Assembly (NCBI RefSeq): GCF_005280255.1
Contig: NZ_CP040018.1
Location: forward strand, 4,464,001 to 4,528,000
DNA: 64,000 nt
Direction: 5' to 3'
Source of the DNA: Arthrobacter sp. 24S4-2
Lineage (GTDB): Bacteria > Actinomycetota > Actinomycetes > Actinomycetales > Micrococcaceae
The position numbers were made by a program, and so were the translations under genes. Shown piece by piece: positions 17,957 to 26,295 of this stretch. Position 1 is the stretch's first letter. Every line of letters begins with the position of its first letter. A model generated the notes under the pieces. The model ran no database searches, had not been told where the DNA came from, and worked only from the letters and a program-made list of their open reading frames with translations.

Positions 17957-18741
17957 GCACCATCAGCCATGCAGCCTCCGACGCGTCAACCATGCTGCGC
18001 CGGAACCTCAAACACGTGCAGCGCTACCCCTCTATCCCGCTGTTCGTCGCGGGAACCCCGATCATCTTCCTGCTGCTCTTTGTGTATGTTCTCGGCGGGA
18101 CGCTGGGTTCAGGACTGGGCGGCGGCAGGGATGACTACCTTGCGTACATCGTGCCGGGCGTCCTGATGCTGGCCCTCACCGGGGGTGCGACGGGCACCGC
18201 AATCTCGGTGGCCACGGACATGACGGAGGGCATCGTGGCACGCTTCCGCACCATGGCGATCTCCAGGGGCGCCGTGCTCACAGGCCACGTCCTGGGCAGC
18301 CTCATCCAAACCATGGCCGCCGTCCTGCTGGTGGCCGCCGTGGCCGTGCTGATCGGCTTCCGGCCCACCGGTTCCCCGGCGGGCTGGCTCGGAGCCCTGG
18401 GCGTGCTGACGCTCATCGCGTTCTCCGTGACGTGGTTGTCCGTGGCCATGGGCATCAACGCCAAGAGCGTCGAAACGGCCAGCAACCAGCCCATGATCTT
18501 CCTGCTGATGCCGTTCCTTGGCAGTGGGTTCGTGCCCACGGACTCCATGCCGGACGTCCTGCGCTGGTTCGCCGACGTGCAGCCCTTCACGCCCTTCATC
18601 GAAGCCGTCCGGGGACTCCTGATGGGCACACCCGTGCAGGCCGGCACCATGCTCGCGACACTTATCTGGTGCGCAGCCATGAGCGTGGGCGGGTATGTAT
18701 GGGCGCTGTGGCTCTACAACCGCAAGTCCGTCCGGGCCTAA
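17953..18741 (+). CDS. ABC-2 type transporter permease (DrrB-like)
   Basis: A 262-residue membrane protein with six predicted spans and the ABC-2 signature region (PFLGSGFVPTDSMPDVLRWFADVQPFTPFIEAVRGLLMG). The ATGA overlap with the ATPase shows that they form one exporter. The operon is RHH regulator, DUF4097, ATPase, permease. Confidence 0.92.
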   Translation: MSTISHAASDASTMLRRNLKHVQRYPSIPLFVAGTPIIFLLLFVYVLGGTLGSGLGGGRDDYLAYIVPGVLMLALTGGATGTAISVATDMTEGIVARFRTMAISRGAVLTGHVLGSLIQTMAAVLLVAAVAVLIGFRPTGSPAGWLGALGVLTLIAFSVTWLSVAMGINAKSVETASNQPMIFLLMPFLGSGFVPTDSMPDVLRWFADVQPFTPFIEAVRGLLMGTPVQAGTMLATLIWCAAMSVGGYVWALWLYNRKSVRA

Positions 18742-18805
18742 CTAGCCAAGTGCGCGCCAGGGGCGTAACGCCCCGGGCGCGCACCGCCGCCGGACCATCC
18801 CCAAA

Positions 18806-18847
18806 GTTTCCTTACCGAAACTCTACTTTTCGGTATGCCTAAATTGC
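18806..18847 (+). promoter_or_regulatory. candidate metal-responsive (DtxR/MntR-type) operator
   Basis: TACCGAAA (18813-18820) is inverted as TTTCGGTA (18828-18835), and GTATGCCTAAA continues to 18843, resembling DtxR-family boxes with TTAGGC half-sites. It lies about 50 bases before the Nramp transporter, where an MntR site would be expected. Confidence 0.45.
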
Positions 18848-18889
18848 GCTATCCTCGTTCTATCTGCACCCCGATGACGAGGAACAACG

Positions 18890-20140
18890 ATGGCTATCTC
18901 CACCCTCCCGGTACGACCGGCCACAGGCCGTAAGTGGTCGCGCCTGCTGCTAATGGGGCCGGCGTTCGTCGCCGCCATCGCGTATGTGGATCCGGGAAAC
19001 GTCGCTGCGAACCTGACAGCCGGTGCGAACTACGGATATCTGCTCGTCTGGGTCCTTGTTGCTGCGAACGCGATGGCCGTCCTCGTCCAGTACCAGTCCG
19101 CCAAGCTTGGACTGGCCACCGGCATGAGCCTTCCGGAAATTCTTGGCAAACGCCTGGGCACCGGCCGCCGGAGGCTGTACTGGGTTCAGGCCGAGGTGGT
19201 TGCCGGGGCCACGGACATGGCGGAGGTTATCGGCGGAGCCGTGGCGCTGAACCTGCTTTTCGGACTCCCGCTGCTGGCCGGCGGCGTCATCATCGGCCTG
19301 GCGTCCATGCTGCTGCTGGCTTTGCAGTCATCCAGGGGGCAGAAGTCCTTCGAGTACGCCATCCTGATCCTTTTGGGGATCATCGCGGTGGGATTTGTTT
19401 CCGGGCTCTTCGTTAATCCCCCGGATGCCGGAAGCGCGCTGACCGGACTCGTGCCGCGCTTTGAAGGAACGGACACCGTCCTGCTTGCCGCCAGCATGCT
19501 CGGGGCCACGGTGATGCCACACGCGATCTACCTGCACTCCGCCCTTGCCAGGGACAGGCATGGCTTTTCCGAGGATCCGGCCGAGAGGACGCGCCTGATC
19601 CGGGCCACCCGGGTTGATGTTGTGGGTGCGCTCATGCTTGCCGGCGTCGTGAACATCGCCATGCTCCTGCTGGCGGCTTCCAGCCTGCGGGGCATCGAGG
19701 GAACGGACACCATCGCCGGAGCGCATGCCGCCGTAACGTCAGCACTGGGCCCGGTCATCGGCGTTGTCTTCGCGATCGGGCTGCTGGCATCGGGCCTGGC
19801 CTCCACCTCCGTCGGCTGCTATGCCGGCGCCACCATCATGGGCGGACTGCTCAAAGTCAAGGTGCCGCTGCTCACCCGCCGCGTGATCACGCTGATTCCT
19901 GCGCTGGTCATTCTCAGCGCGGGCATCGAACCGACCCTCGCCCTGGTCCTCAGCCAGGTCCTACTCAGCTTTGGCATACCGTTCGCCCTGATCCCGCTCA
20001 TCCGGCTGACCGGCAAACGCGATGTCATGGGCGTCCACACGGACTCAACGGCACTCAAGATCGCCGGATGGACCAGCGCGACACTGATCGTCGGGCTCAA
20101 CTGCGTCCTCATCGTCCTGACAATCACCGGGCAATCCTGA
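18890..20140 (+). CDS. mntH: Nramp-family divalent metal (Mn2+) transporter
   Basis: A 416-residue protein with about 11 membrane helices. The TM1 metal-binding motif DPGN is in YVDPGNVAANL, and the TM6 motif MPH is in TVMPHAIYLHS. Both are diagnostic of proton-coupled Mn2+/Fe2+ importers. GAGGAAC lies before the ATG. A DtxR-like palindrome upstream suggests metal-dependent repression. Confidence 0.92.
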   Translation: MAISTLPVRPATGRKWSRLLLMGPAFVAAIAYVDPGNVAANLTAGANYGYLLVWVLVAANAMAVLVQYQSAKLGLATGMSLPEILGKRLGTGRRRLYWVQAEVVAGATDMAEVIGGAVALNLLFGLPLLAGGVIIGLASMLLLALQSSRGQKSFEYAILILLGIIAVGFVSGLFVNPPDAGSALTGLVPRFEGTDTVLLAASMLGATVMPHAIYLHSALARDRHGFSEDPAERTRLIRATRVDVVGALMLAGVVNIAMLLLAASSLRGIEGTDTIAGAHAAVTSALGPVIGVVFAIGLLASGLASTSVGCYAGATIMGGLLKVKVPLLTRRVITLIPALVILSAGIEPTLALVLSQVLLSFGIPFALIPLIRLTGKRDVMGVHTDSTALKIAGWTSATLIVGLNCVLIVLTITGQS

Positions 20141-20176
20141 GCACTGCTGTCCGGGATGCACCACTAGGCTGGTCGC

Positions 20177-20938
20177 ATGGGCACAGCTCTCCGCAAGTCA
20201 CCCGCTCCGCAGCCGGAGCTCTACCGTTTCTCCGCGCTGGATTACACGACGGTGGGGCTCTACGCGGCCGTCGCCGTCCTCTTTGCAGTGGCGGGATCGC
20301 TGCTGCAGCCCCTGCTGCTGCGGCTCTCTCCGGATCCCACCATCGCCGTGTACTCGGTCAACCTGCTGTTCTACGGCGGCGTGGGGATCTTGGCCGTGGC
20401 CGCCGCCCGCCGGGTCGCTTCCCGCGACCTCAGCGTCCTTGCCACCAGGCCCTGGTTCACGCTGCTGATGGTGCCGCTCGCCGTCGTGGCCATGCTGATC
20501 CTGACGGCCATCCTGGTGACCCTGACCGGGCCCGTGCAGAACTCGGCCAACCAGGCCAACGTGCAGGCACTCGTGCAGCACGTGCCGCCGTGGCTGATTG
20601 TGCCCCTCCTGGTGATCGTGGGCCCGTTCGTGGAGGAGTACATCTTCCGCCACCTGCTGATCGGCAAGCTGAGCCGGCGCGTCAACATCTGGGTATGTTG
20701 CGTGGTGTCCGCCGTGCTTTTCGCGGTGCTGCACATTGTGGGCCAGGAGTCCCTGACGCTGCCGGTGCTGATGCCGTACCTGGTCATGGGTGCCACGCTG
20801 GTGTTCGTGTATGTGTGGACCGGAAAGAACCTGATGTTCTCCTACTTCGTCCACGCTGCCAAGAACCTGCTGGCCGTGGTGTTCATCTACGCCATCCCGC
20901 CCGAACTGCTGGAACAGATGCAGCACGTCCAGCCCTAG
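20177..20938 (+). CDS. CPBP-family intramembrane metalloprotease
   Basis: A 253-residue membrane protein with the three CPBP/Abi motifs: EEYIFRH (motif 1, glutamate pair and Arg), FAVLH (motif 2) and HAAKNLLA (motif 3). It has about eight spans. The ATG at 20177 lies exactly six bases after a TAGGCT -10 box (20165-20170), so translation is probably leaderless. The substrate is unknown; homologues include prenyl-protein proteases and bacteriocin self-immunity proteins. Confidence 0.88.
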   Translation: MGTALRKSPAPQPELYRFSALDYTTVGLYAAVAVLFAVAGSLLQPLLLRLSPDPTIAVYSVNLLFYGGVGILAVAAARRVASRDLSVLATRPWFTLLMVPLAVVAMLILTAILVTLTGPVQNSANQANVQALVQHVPPWLIVPLLVIVGPFVEEYIFRHLLIGKLSRRVNIWVCCVVSAVLFAVLHIVGQESLTLPVLMPYLVMGATLVFVYVWTGKNLMFSYFVHAAKNLLAVVFIYAIPPELLEQMQHVQP

Positions 20939-21016
20939 GGGGTTGAGGTGGAACCCGGACCGGAACTGTCCGCAAACCACTTCCGGCGGGGACGCAGCCG
21001 TCGTAGTTTTGACCCC

Positions 21017-21457
21017 ATGGGACTGAACATTCAGATAGCAATCGACTGCAGGAATCCGCACGAACTGGCCGACTGGTGGGCAGAAACGCTGGACTGGGCG
21101 GTGGAGCCGCAGGACGGGGAATTCATCCGGTCCATGGTTGAAAAGGGCTTTGCCACGGATGACGAAACCACCAGACACAACGGCAAACTCGTCTGGCGGA
21201 CGGGCGCGGCCATCCGTCCGGTGGAGGAACTCGACGCCAAGGCACCGCAGCGGCGGCTGCTGTTCCAAACCGTGCCGGAAGCGAAAACCATAAAGAACCG
21301 GGTGCACTGGGATGTCCGCCTTGACGGCCGGGACAAGGATGAGGTGCGCGCGGAACTTGAGGCACGCGGCGCAAAGTTCTTGTGGACGGCCAGCCAGGGG
21401 CCGCACGAGTGGCACACAATGGCCGACCCCGAAGGCAACGAGTTCTGCATCAGCTGA
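21017..21457 (+). CDS. VOC-superfamily (glyoxalase-like) protein
   Basis: A 146-residue protein with the vicinal-oxygen-chelate pattern: IQIAIDCRNPHELADWWAETLDWAVEP at the start, VHWDVRLDGRDKDEVRAELEARGAKFLW in the middle and the terminal ADPEGNEFCIS. A TAGTTT box lies seven bases upstream of the ATG and no ribosome site is visible. The function is not defined; these proteins are often annotated as bleomycin-resistance-like. Confidence 0.85.
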   Translation: MGLNIQIAIDCRNPHELADWWAETLDWAVEPQDGEFIRSMVEKGFATDDETTRHNGKLVWRTGAAIRPVEELDAKAPQRRLLFQTVPEAKTIKNRVHWDVRLDGRDKDEVRAELEARGAKFLWTASQGPHEWHTMADPEGNEFCIS

Positions 21458-21478
21458 GGCGATTACTAGACTCAGTCT

Positions 21479-22432
21479 GTGAGCAACGAATTCCCAGCCA
21501 AGGTATCCGACGTCTTTGACCCCTCCCGGTGGCGCACCGTGGCCGGCTTCGACGACTTCCAGGACATGACCTACCACCGGCAGGTGGAGCGGGATTCTGA
21601 CGGCGCCGTGCTGCGGGACCTTCCCACGGTCCGCATCGCCTTCAACCGCCCGGAGGTCCGCAACGCGTTCCGCCCGGGCACCGTGGACGAGCTCTACCGC
21701 GCCATGGACCACGCCCGCATGACCCCCAACGTGGCCACCGTGCTGCTCACCGGCAACGGCCCCTCGCCGAAGGACGGCGGGCATTCGTTCTGCTCCGGCG
21801 GGGACCAGCGGATCCGCGGGCGCGACGGCTACCGCTATGCCGAAGGTGAAACCAAGGAGACCATCGACCCCGCCCGCGCGGGCCGGCTGCACATCCTGGA
21901 AGTCCAGCGGCTCATGCGGACCATGCCCAAGGTAGTCATCGCCGTCGTCAACGGCTGGGCCGCCGGCGGCGGGCACTCGCTGCACGTCGTGGCTGACCTG
22001 ACCATCGCCTCCCGCCAGTACGGCAAGTTCAAGCAGACGGACGCCACCGTGGGAAGTTTCGACGCGGGGTACGGGTCCGCGCTGCTGGCCCGCCAGATCG
22101 GCCAGAAGGCTGCGCGTGAAATCTTCTTCCTGGCCCGCGAGTACTCGGCCGAGGACATGGTGCGGATGGGCGCCGTGAACGAGGCCGTGGACCACGAACG
22201 GCTCGAGGAAGTCGCCCTGGAGTACGCCGCGGACATCGCCCGGCAGTCGCCGCAGGCCATCCGCATGCTCAAGTTCGCCTTCAACCTGGCCGACGACGGC
22301 CTGGCCGGGCAGCAGGTGTTCGCCGGCGAAGCCACCCGGCTGGCGTACATGACGGACGAGGCCGTGGAGGGCAAGGAAGCCTTCCTCGAGAAGCGCGACC
22401 CCGACTGGTCCCAGTTCCCGTACTACTTCTAA
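21479..22432 (+). CDS. menB: 1,4-dihydroxy-2-naphthoyl-CoA synthase
   Basis: A 317-residue crotonase-fold enzyme that closes the second ring in menaquinone synthesis from o-succinylbenzoyl-CoA. Motifs: RIAFNRPEVRNAFRPGTVDEL, FCSGGDQRIRGRDGY, GWAAGGGHSLHVVADLTIAS and TDATVGSFDAGYGSALLARQIG, all MenB signatures. The GTG start at 21479 follows TAGACT by six bases (leaderless). It is followed by menE and menA. Confidence 0.96.
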   Translation: MSNEFPAKVSDVFDPSRWRTVAGFDDFQDMTYHRQVERDSDGAVLRDLPTVRIAFNRPEVRNAFRPGTVDELYRAMDHARMTPNVATVLLTGNGPSPKDGGHSFCSGGDQRIRGRDGYRYAEGETKETIDPARAGRLHILEVQRLMRTMPKVVIAVVNGWAAGGGHSLHVVADLTIASRQYGKFKQTDATVGSFDAGYGSALLARQIGQKAAREIFFLAREYSAEDMVRMGAVNEAVDHERLEEVALEYAADIARQSPQAIRMLKFAFNLADDGLAGQQVFAGEATRLAYMTDEAVEGKEAFLEKRDPDWSQFPYYF

Positions 22433-22458
22433 GCCCGCCCAACTCCGAAGGCAGCCCC

Positions 22459-23652
22459 GTGACTTCCCAGCCCCCGAACATCGAACCCGCGAGCATCGAA
22501 CCCGCCAACCTCGACTCTGCCAACCTCGACTCTGCCCTTCGGGCCTTGGCGGACGCCCTCCACGGTGAGGGACCCGCCGTCGAACTTACCGCCGACGCCG
22601 ACGGGAACCTGGTGGTTTCCGCCGTGGAGACGCCGGGCTTCGAGGATGCCGCCGTGGTGGTGCGCACCTCCGGCTCCACCGGTGTGCCCAAGGCGACCGT
22701 GCTTACCGTGGAGGCCCTGGCGGCGTCGTCCGTGGCGACGGCCTTTGCGCTCAAGGGCGAGGGCCAGTGGCTGCTGGCGCTCCCGCTGCAGTACGTTGCC
22801 GGCGTGCAGGTGCTGGTCCGTTCCCTTTTCGCGGGGACCCGCCCGTGGGCCATGGACCTTTCCGAAGGGTTCACCCCGGAGGCGTTCACCGCGGCCGCGC
22901 AGGAGCTCACGGACAAGATCCGCTTCACCTCGCTGGTGCCCACCCAGTTGCAGCGGCTGCTGGATTCGCCGTCGGACGAAACACTGGCCGTCCTCCGCCG
23001 GTTCAACGGCATCCTGCTCGGCGGCGGCCCCTCCTCGCCCGAACTGCTTGCCGCGGCCCGCGCCGCCGGCGTCCGGGTGATCACCACCTACGGTTCCGCG
23101 GAAACGTGCGGTGGCTGCGTGTACGACGGCTTCCCGCTCGAGGACATGCTGGCCCGGGTGGACCACGACGGCAGGATCCTGCTGGGCGGCGCCACCCTGG
23201 CCGCCGGCTACCTCGGCGAGCCCGGGCTGAGCGCCGATTCCTTCTTCGAGGAAGACGGCGTGCGCTGGTACCGCACCAGCGACCTCGGCTCCATCGACCC
23301 CGACGGAAAGCTCACCGTGCTGGGCCGCGCCGACGACGTGATCATCACCGGAGGCGTCAAGGTGTCCGCCACGCACGTGCAGGCTGAACTGGAAAAGCTC
23401 GACGGCGTGCTGGCGGCCTTCGTGGCCGGCGTCCCCTCCGAGGAATGGGGCCAGGCCGTGGCCGCCTATGTTGCCGTGGAGGACAGTTCCCCGGCCGGCA
23501 TCCACGGCTTCACCGGCCGGCGGCACGACGCCCTCGGCCGGATGGCGCCGAAGACAGTGCTGGCCGCCGGCGAGCTGATGATGCTGCCCAACGGCAAACC
23601 GGACCGGCTGGGCATGACTGTTCTGCTGGACGCCCTGCATCAGGGAAAATAG
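22459..23652 (+). CDS. menE: o-succinylbenzoate-CoA ligase
   Basis: A 397-residue adenylate-forming enzyme that activates o-succinylbenzoate. It has the P-loop VRTSGSTGVPKATVL, the motif YRTSDLGSIDPDGKL, the hinge GRADDVIITGGVKVSATHVQ and the C-terminal Lys region LPNGKPDRLG. GTG start. The N-terminal tail contains small repeats (NIEPASIEPANLDSANLDSA). It lies between menB and menA, which supports the assignment. Confidence 0.93.
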   Translation: MTSQPPNIEPASIEPANLDSANLDSALRALADALHGEGPAVELTADADGNLVVSAVETPGFEDAAVVVRTSGSTGVPKATVLTVEALAASSVATAFALKGEGQWLLALPLQYVAGVQVLVRSLFAGTRPWAMDLSEGFTPEAFTAAAQELTDKIRFTSLVPTQLQRLLDSPSDETLAVLRRFNGILLGGGPSSPELLAAARAAGVRVITTYGSAETCGGCVYDGFPLEDMLARVDHDGRILLGGATLAAGYLGEPGLSADSFFEEDGVRWYRTSDLGSIDPDGKLTVLGRADDVIITGGVKVSATHVQAELEKLDGVLAAFVAGVPSEEWGQAVAAYVAVEDSSPAGIHGFTGRRHDALGRMAPKTVLAAGELMMLPNGKPDRLGMTVLLDALHQGK

Positions 23653-23754
23653 AAAAGCCCTACCAGGCTGAAAGACCGGCGCGGCACGATTTCGGCGGAC
23701 TACACGTCCGTGATGCTGCACCGAACCGACTACGAACCAATCGGAGTACTCACC

Positions 23755-24636
23755 GTGGCTACAGCCGCTCAATGGATCCAAGGCGCCCGACCGCGCACCC
23801 TGCCGGCTGCGATCGCACCGGTCCTGATCGGCACCGCGGCGGCCTTCGAGATGGACGCCTTCAAGCCCCTGAACGCCCTCCTGGCGGCACTAGTGGCGCT
23901 GCTGCTCCAGATCGGCGTGAACTACGCCAACGACTACTCCGACGGGATCCGCGGCACCGACGAGGACCGCGTGGGACCGCTGCGGCTGGTGGGCTCCGGC
24001 GCAGCGACGCCGGAGCTGGTCAAGCGGGCGGCGTTCGCCGCGTTCGGGCTGGCCATGCTGTTCGGCCTGGTGCTGGTAATCATTACGCAGACGTGGTGGC
24101 TGATCCTGGTGGGCCTTGGCTGCGTGCTGGCCGCCTGGGGCTACACCGGGGGCAAGAACCCCTACGGCTACATGGGCCTGGGGGACGTCTTCGTGTTTGT
24201 GTTCTTCGGCCTGGTTGCCACCCTGGGCACCACGTACACGCAGGCCGGGCAGCTCAGCCTGGCCGCCATCATCGGGGCAATCGGCACCGGGCTGATCGCG
24301 TGCGCGCTGCTCATGGCCAACAACGTCCGGGACATCCCCACCGACATCCAGGCGGGCAAGAAGACGCTGGCCGTGCGGCTGGGCGACAAGCACGCCCGTG
24401 AGAGCTACGTCCTGATGCTGGCCATCGCCATCCTGCTGGTGGTGGTGCTGGCACCCGGACGCCCGTGGATGCTCATTGTGCTGCTGCTGATCCCGGCCAG
24501 CCTGATGCCCTCATGGCTGATGATCAACGGCCGGAAGCGCAAGAGCCTCATCCCGGTCCTGAAGCAGACGGGCCTCATCAACCTGGGCTACAGCCTGCTG
24601 TTCTCCCTGGGCCTGGTCCTGGGCCACGGGTTCTGA
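23755..24636 (+). CDS. menA: 1,4-dihydroxy-2-naphthoate polyprenyltransferase
   Basis: A UbiA-family membrane enzyme of about 293 residues that attaches the polyprenyl chain to dihydroxynaphthoate. The prenyl-PP/Mg2+ motif NYANDYSDGIRGTD and the second motif NNVRDIPTDIQAGKKTLAVRLGD are both present, among eight or nine spans. The GTG at 23755 has CGGAG nine bases upstream and yields the normal MenA start ATAAQWIQGARPRTLPAAIAPV; a GTG at 23710 is an alternative. Confidence 0.94.
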   Translation: MATAAQWIQGARPRTLPAAIAPVLIGTAAAFEMDAFKPLNALLAALVALLLQIGVNYANDYSDGIRGTDEDRVGPLRLVGSGAATPELVKRAAFAAFGLAMLFGLVLVIITQTWWLILVGLGCVLAAWGYTGGKNPYGYMGLGDVFVFVFFGLVATLGTTYTQAGQLSLAAIIGAIGTGLIACALLMANNVRDIPTDIQAGKKTLAVRLGDKHARESYVLMLAIAILLVVVLAPGRPWMLIVLLLIPASLMPSWLMINGRKRKSLIPVLKQTGLINLGYSLLFSLGLVLGHGF

Positions 24637-24665
24637 GCTCAAGGAGCCCTGAACCAGGAGTCCTG

Positions 24666-24707
24666 GCTTAGGGGCCTTGCTTAGGGGGCCTTGCTTAGGG
24701 GTCCTTG
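24666..24707. repeat. three near-tandem 13-14 bp repeats at a stop codon
   Basis: The unit GCTTAGGGGCCTT, with small changes, occurs at 24666, 24679 and 24693. On the minus strand each copy contains TAA; the first one read (24697-24695) is the stop of the DUF4229 gene. Confidence 0.75.
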
Positions 24708-25048
24708 CGCGGGGTTTCCGTAGGGGGAGTTTCTTTGCGCGGGGCTTCCGTGCGGGGAACCTCCGAACGGACCGTGATGTCCGGGTTGGCGTCCACCAGG
24801 CTGTCCTCGGCATTGGCGTCCTCAACCTCTCCGGCGGAGCGGATGGGCTTGGCGCGGCCGGAGAACCGCTCGTGCAGGGTGGCCGTGGCAGCGTCGCGCT
24901 GCTTCTGGAAGAACAGGTAGCTGATGGCGAAGGCGATCAGGCCGGCGCAGAGTGCGGCCAGCAGTGTTCCCAGCTGGAGGAAGCTGAACAGCACGAAGAG
25001 CGGCACAAACAAGGCCAGCCGGATCAGGGAGTATTTCATAAAAGCCAC
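24695..25048 (-). CDS. DUF4229 family membrane protein
   Basis: A 117-residue protein with two membrane helices in residues 4-45 (YSLIRLALFVPLFVLFSFLQL and TLLAALCAGLIAFAISYLFF), then QKQRDAATATLHERF and a charged low-complexity tail with RKETPPTETPRKDP repeats. The layout matches DUF4229 proteins commonly found beside actinobacterial men genes. It converges on menA. The function is unknown. Confidence 0.85.
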   Translation of the reverse strand: MAFMKYSLIRLALFVPLFVLFSFLQLGTLLAALCAGLIAFAISYLFFQKQRDAATATLHERFSGRAKPIRSAGEVEDANAEDSLVDANPDITVRSEVPRTEAPRKETPPTETPRKDP

Positions 25049-25142
25049 AGGTCAAGTTTAGCCGTCCGGCGCCGGCGTCTCCGCCAGCAGGCTGCCTTGC
25101 AGGAGGGCAGTGCTGCAGGCGTCTGGACGCTAGACTGGTGGT

Positions 25143-25607
25143 ATGCCCCGTGTATTGGTCGCCGTTGCCGTTCTTGCCATATACGTCTATGGCATCGTGG
25201 ACGTGATCCGGACTGACAAGCGCCTCACCAGGGGTATCTCCAAGACTGCCTGGATCGTAGTCATAGTTGTCCTCCCCGTGGTGGGAGCGGCACTCTGGTT
25301 CATCATCGGCCGTCCCCGTGGAAGCCGCCCGGCCGCGCAGTCCTACAGCCACACCACCGCGCCGGATGACGACCCCGATTTCCTCCGCAACCTCGAAATC
25401 CGCCGCCGCAACCAGGCTGAGGCCGACCATCTCAGGAAGCTCAAGGACGAACTGCAGGCCAAGGAGCGCAAGCTCGACGGCGGAACCCCCGGCACGGGCG
25501 GCGCAGAAGGCAAGGGGAAGGCCAACGGCAGCCACCGCGGGGACAAGCACCCCGAAGAGACACACCATCCCGAGACCGATTCCCACGGCACGGACGAGGT
25601 CAAGTAG
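25143..25607 (+). CDS. PLDc_N (phospholipase D N-terminal-like) membrane protein
   Basis: A 154-residue protein with two N-terminal spans (VLVAVAVLAIYVYGIVDVI and WIVVIVVLPVVGAALWFIIG), the R-x-GRPRG turn typical of PLDc_N domains, and a long charged, coiled-coil-like tail (RNQAEADHLRKLKDELQAKERK). No HKD catalytic domain is present, so it is not a phospholipase itself. The ATG lies six bases after TAGACT (leaderless). Confidence 0.88.
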   Translation: MPRVLVAVAVLAIYVYGIVDVIRTDKRLTRGISKTAWIVVIVVLPVVGAALWFIIGRPRGSRPAAQSYSHTTAPDDDPDFLRNLEIRRRNQAEADHLRKLKDELQAKERKLDGGTPGTGGAEGKGKANGSHRGDKHPEETHHPETDSHGTDEVK

Positions 25608-25818
25608 GCCCGCGTCCTCAGCAGCAGACGTGACAGTTGACTCCCGCCATCGACTTTTCGCGCCCCGGCACTCCGGACCCGCAGTTGGAACAGGCCTGCG
25701 TTAAGAATCCATCAAGAATGCGGCCGCATTGCTCCACGGCATCACTCGCGGATGTTTGATGGATCTAAGGGATTCTCCTGGCACGGAGCGCCCTGAGCGA
25801 CGCGTAAGGAGCCCTGCC

Positions 25819-25914
25819 ATGACCAACGACACTGCCGAGGCGGTCCTGTTCTTCGTGGGCATGGCCGTGCTGCTGGTTTGCCTTGTGGTCACCCTCATCC
25901 GGTCCACAAAGTAG
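25819..25914 (+). CDS. small single-span membrane peptide
   Basis: A 31-residue ORF (MTNDTAEAVLFFVGMAVLLV, then CLVVTLIRSTK) with one clear transmembrane helix. Its ribosome site AAGGAG lies eight bases before the ATG. Size and composition suggest a bioactive or subunit-like small protein; no homologue is recognised. Confidence 0.6.
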   Translation: MTNDTAEAVLFFVGMAVLLVCLVVTLIRSTK

Positions 25915-25923
25915 AGCCGGCCA

Positions 25924-26295
25924 GTGATGTTCCAGCGCGGCAGCGAAGGCGGCGGAGCCCGGTTCGCGGCGTTGCCCGAATCAGTTTCCGGCTACGGCGG
26001 ACGCGGCATCAACGGCTCCGCCTACAGTTCCCGGCATGGGCACCTCTTCAAGGACGGCGACGGCGGCGACTGGTGGATCATCTTCCAGCCAGCAGCGGAA
26101 TCCGGCCATGCGGCTGATTCCGCCTACGGTGACGTCCTTGCCTGCAGTGAATCCCTCGGCGATGTGGTCCACGTCCGGGTCCTGGCCGCAATGGTTCGCC
26201 GCAAGGACGCGGATGCCGCCTTCCGGGCCGAGGCTCCCTCCACGTACGACGAAGCCGCGGCGGCTGCCGCAGCCCTTGGCCGACGCAGGCCTTAG
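25924..26295 (+). CDS. hypothetical protein
   Basis: A 123-residue soluble protein without recognised motifs. It is Gly/Asp-rich in the first half (GYGGRGINGSAYSSRHGHLFKDGDGGDWWIIFQ) and Ala-rich helical at the end. The start is GTG at 25924 or ATG at 25927, nine bases after the small peptide stops, so co-transcription is likely. Its stop overlaps the stop of the convergent transporter gene in the sequence TTAG (26292-26295). Confidence 0.55.
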   Translation: MMFQRGSEGGGARFAALPESVSGYGGRGINGSAYSSRHGHLFKDGDGGDWWIIFQPAAESGHAADSAYGDVLACSESLGDVVHVRVLAAMVRRKDADAAFRAEAPSTYDEAAAAAAALGRRRP

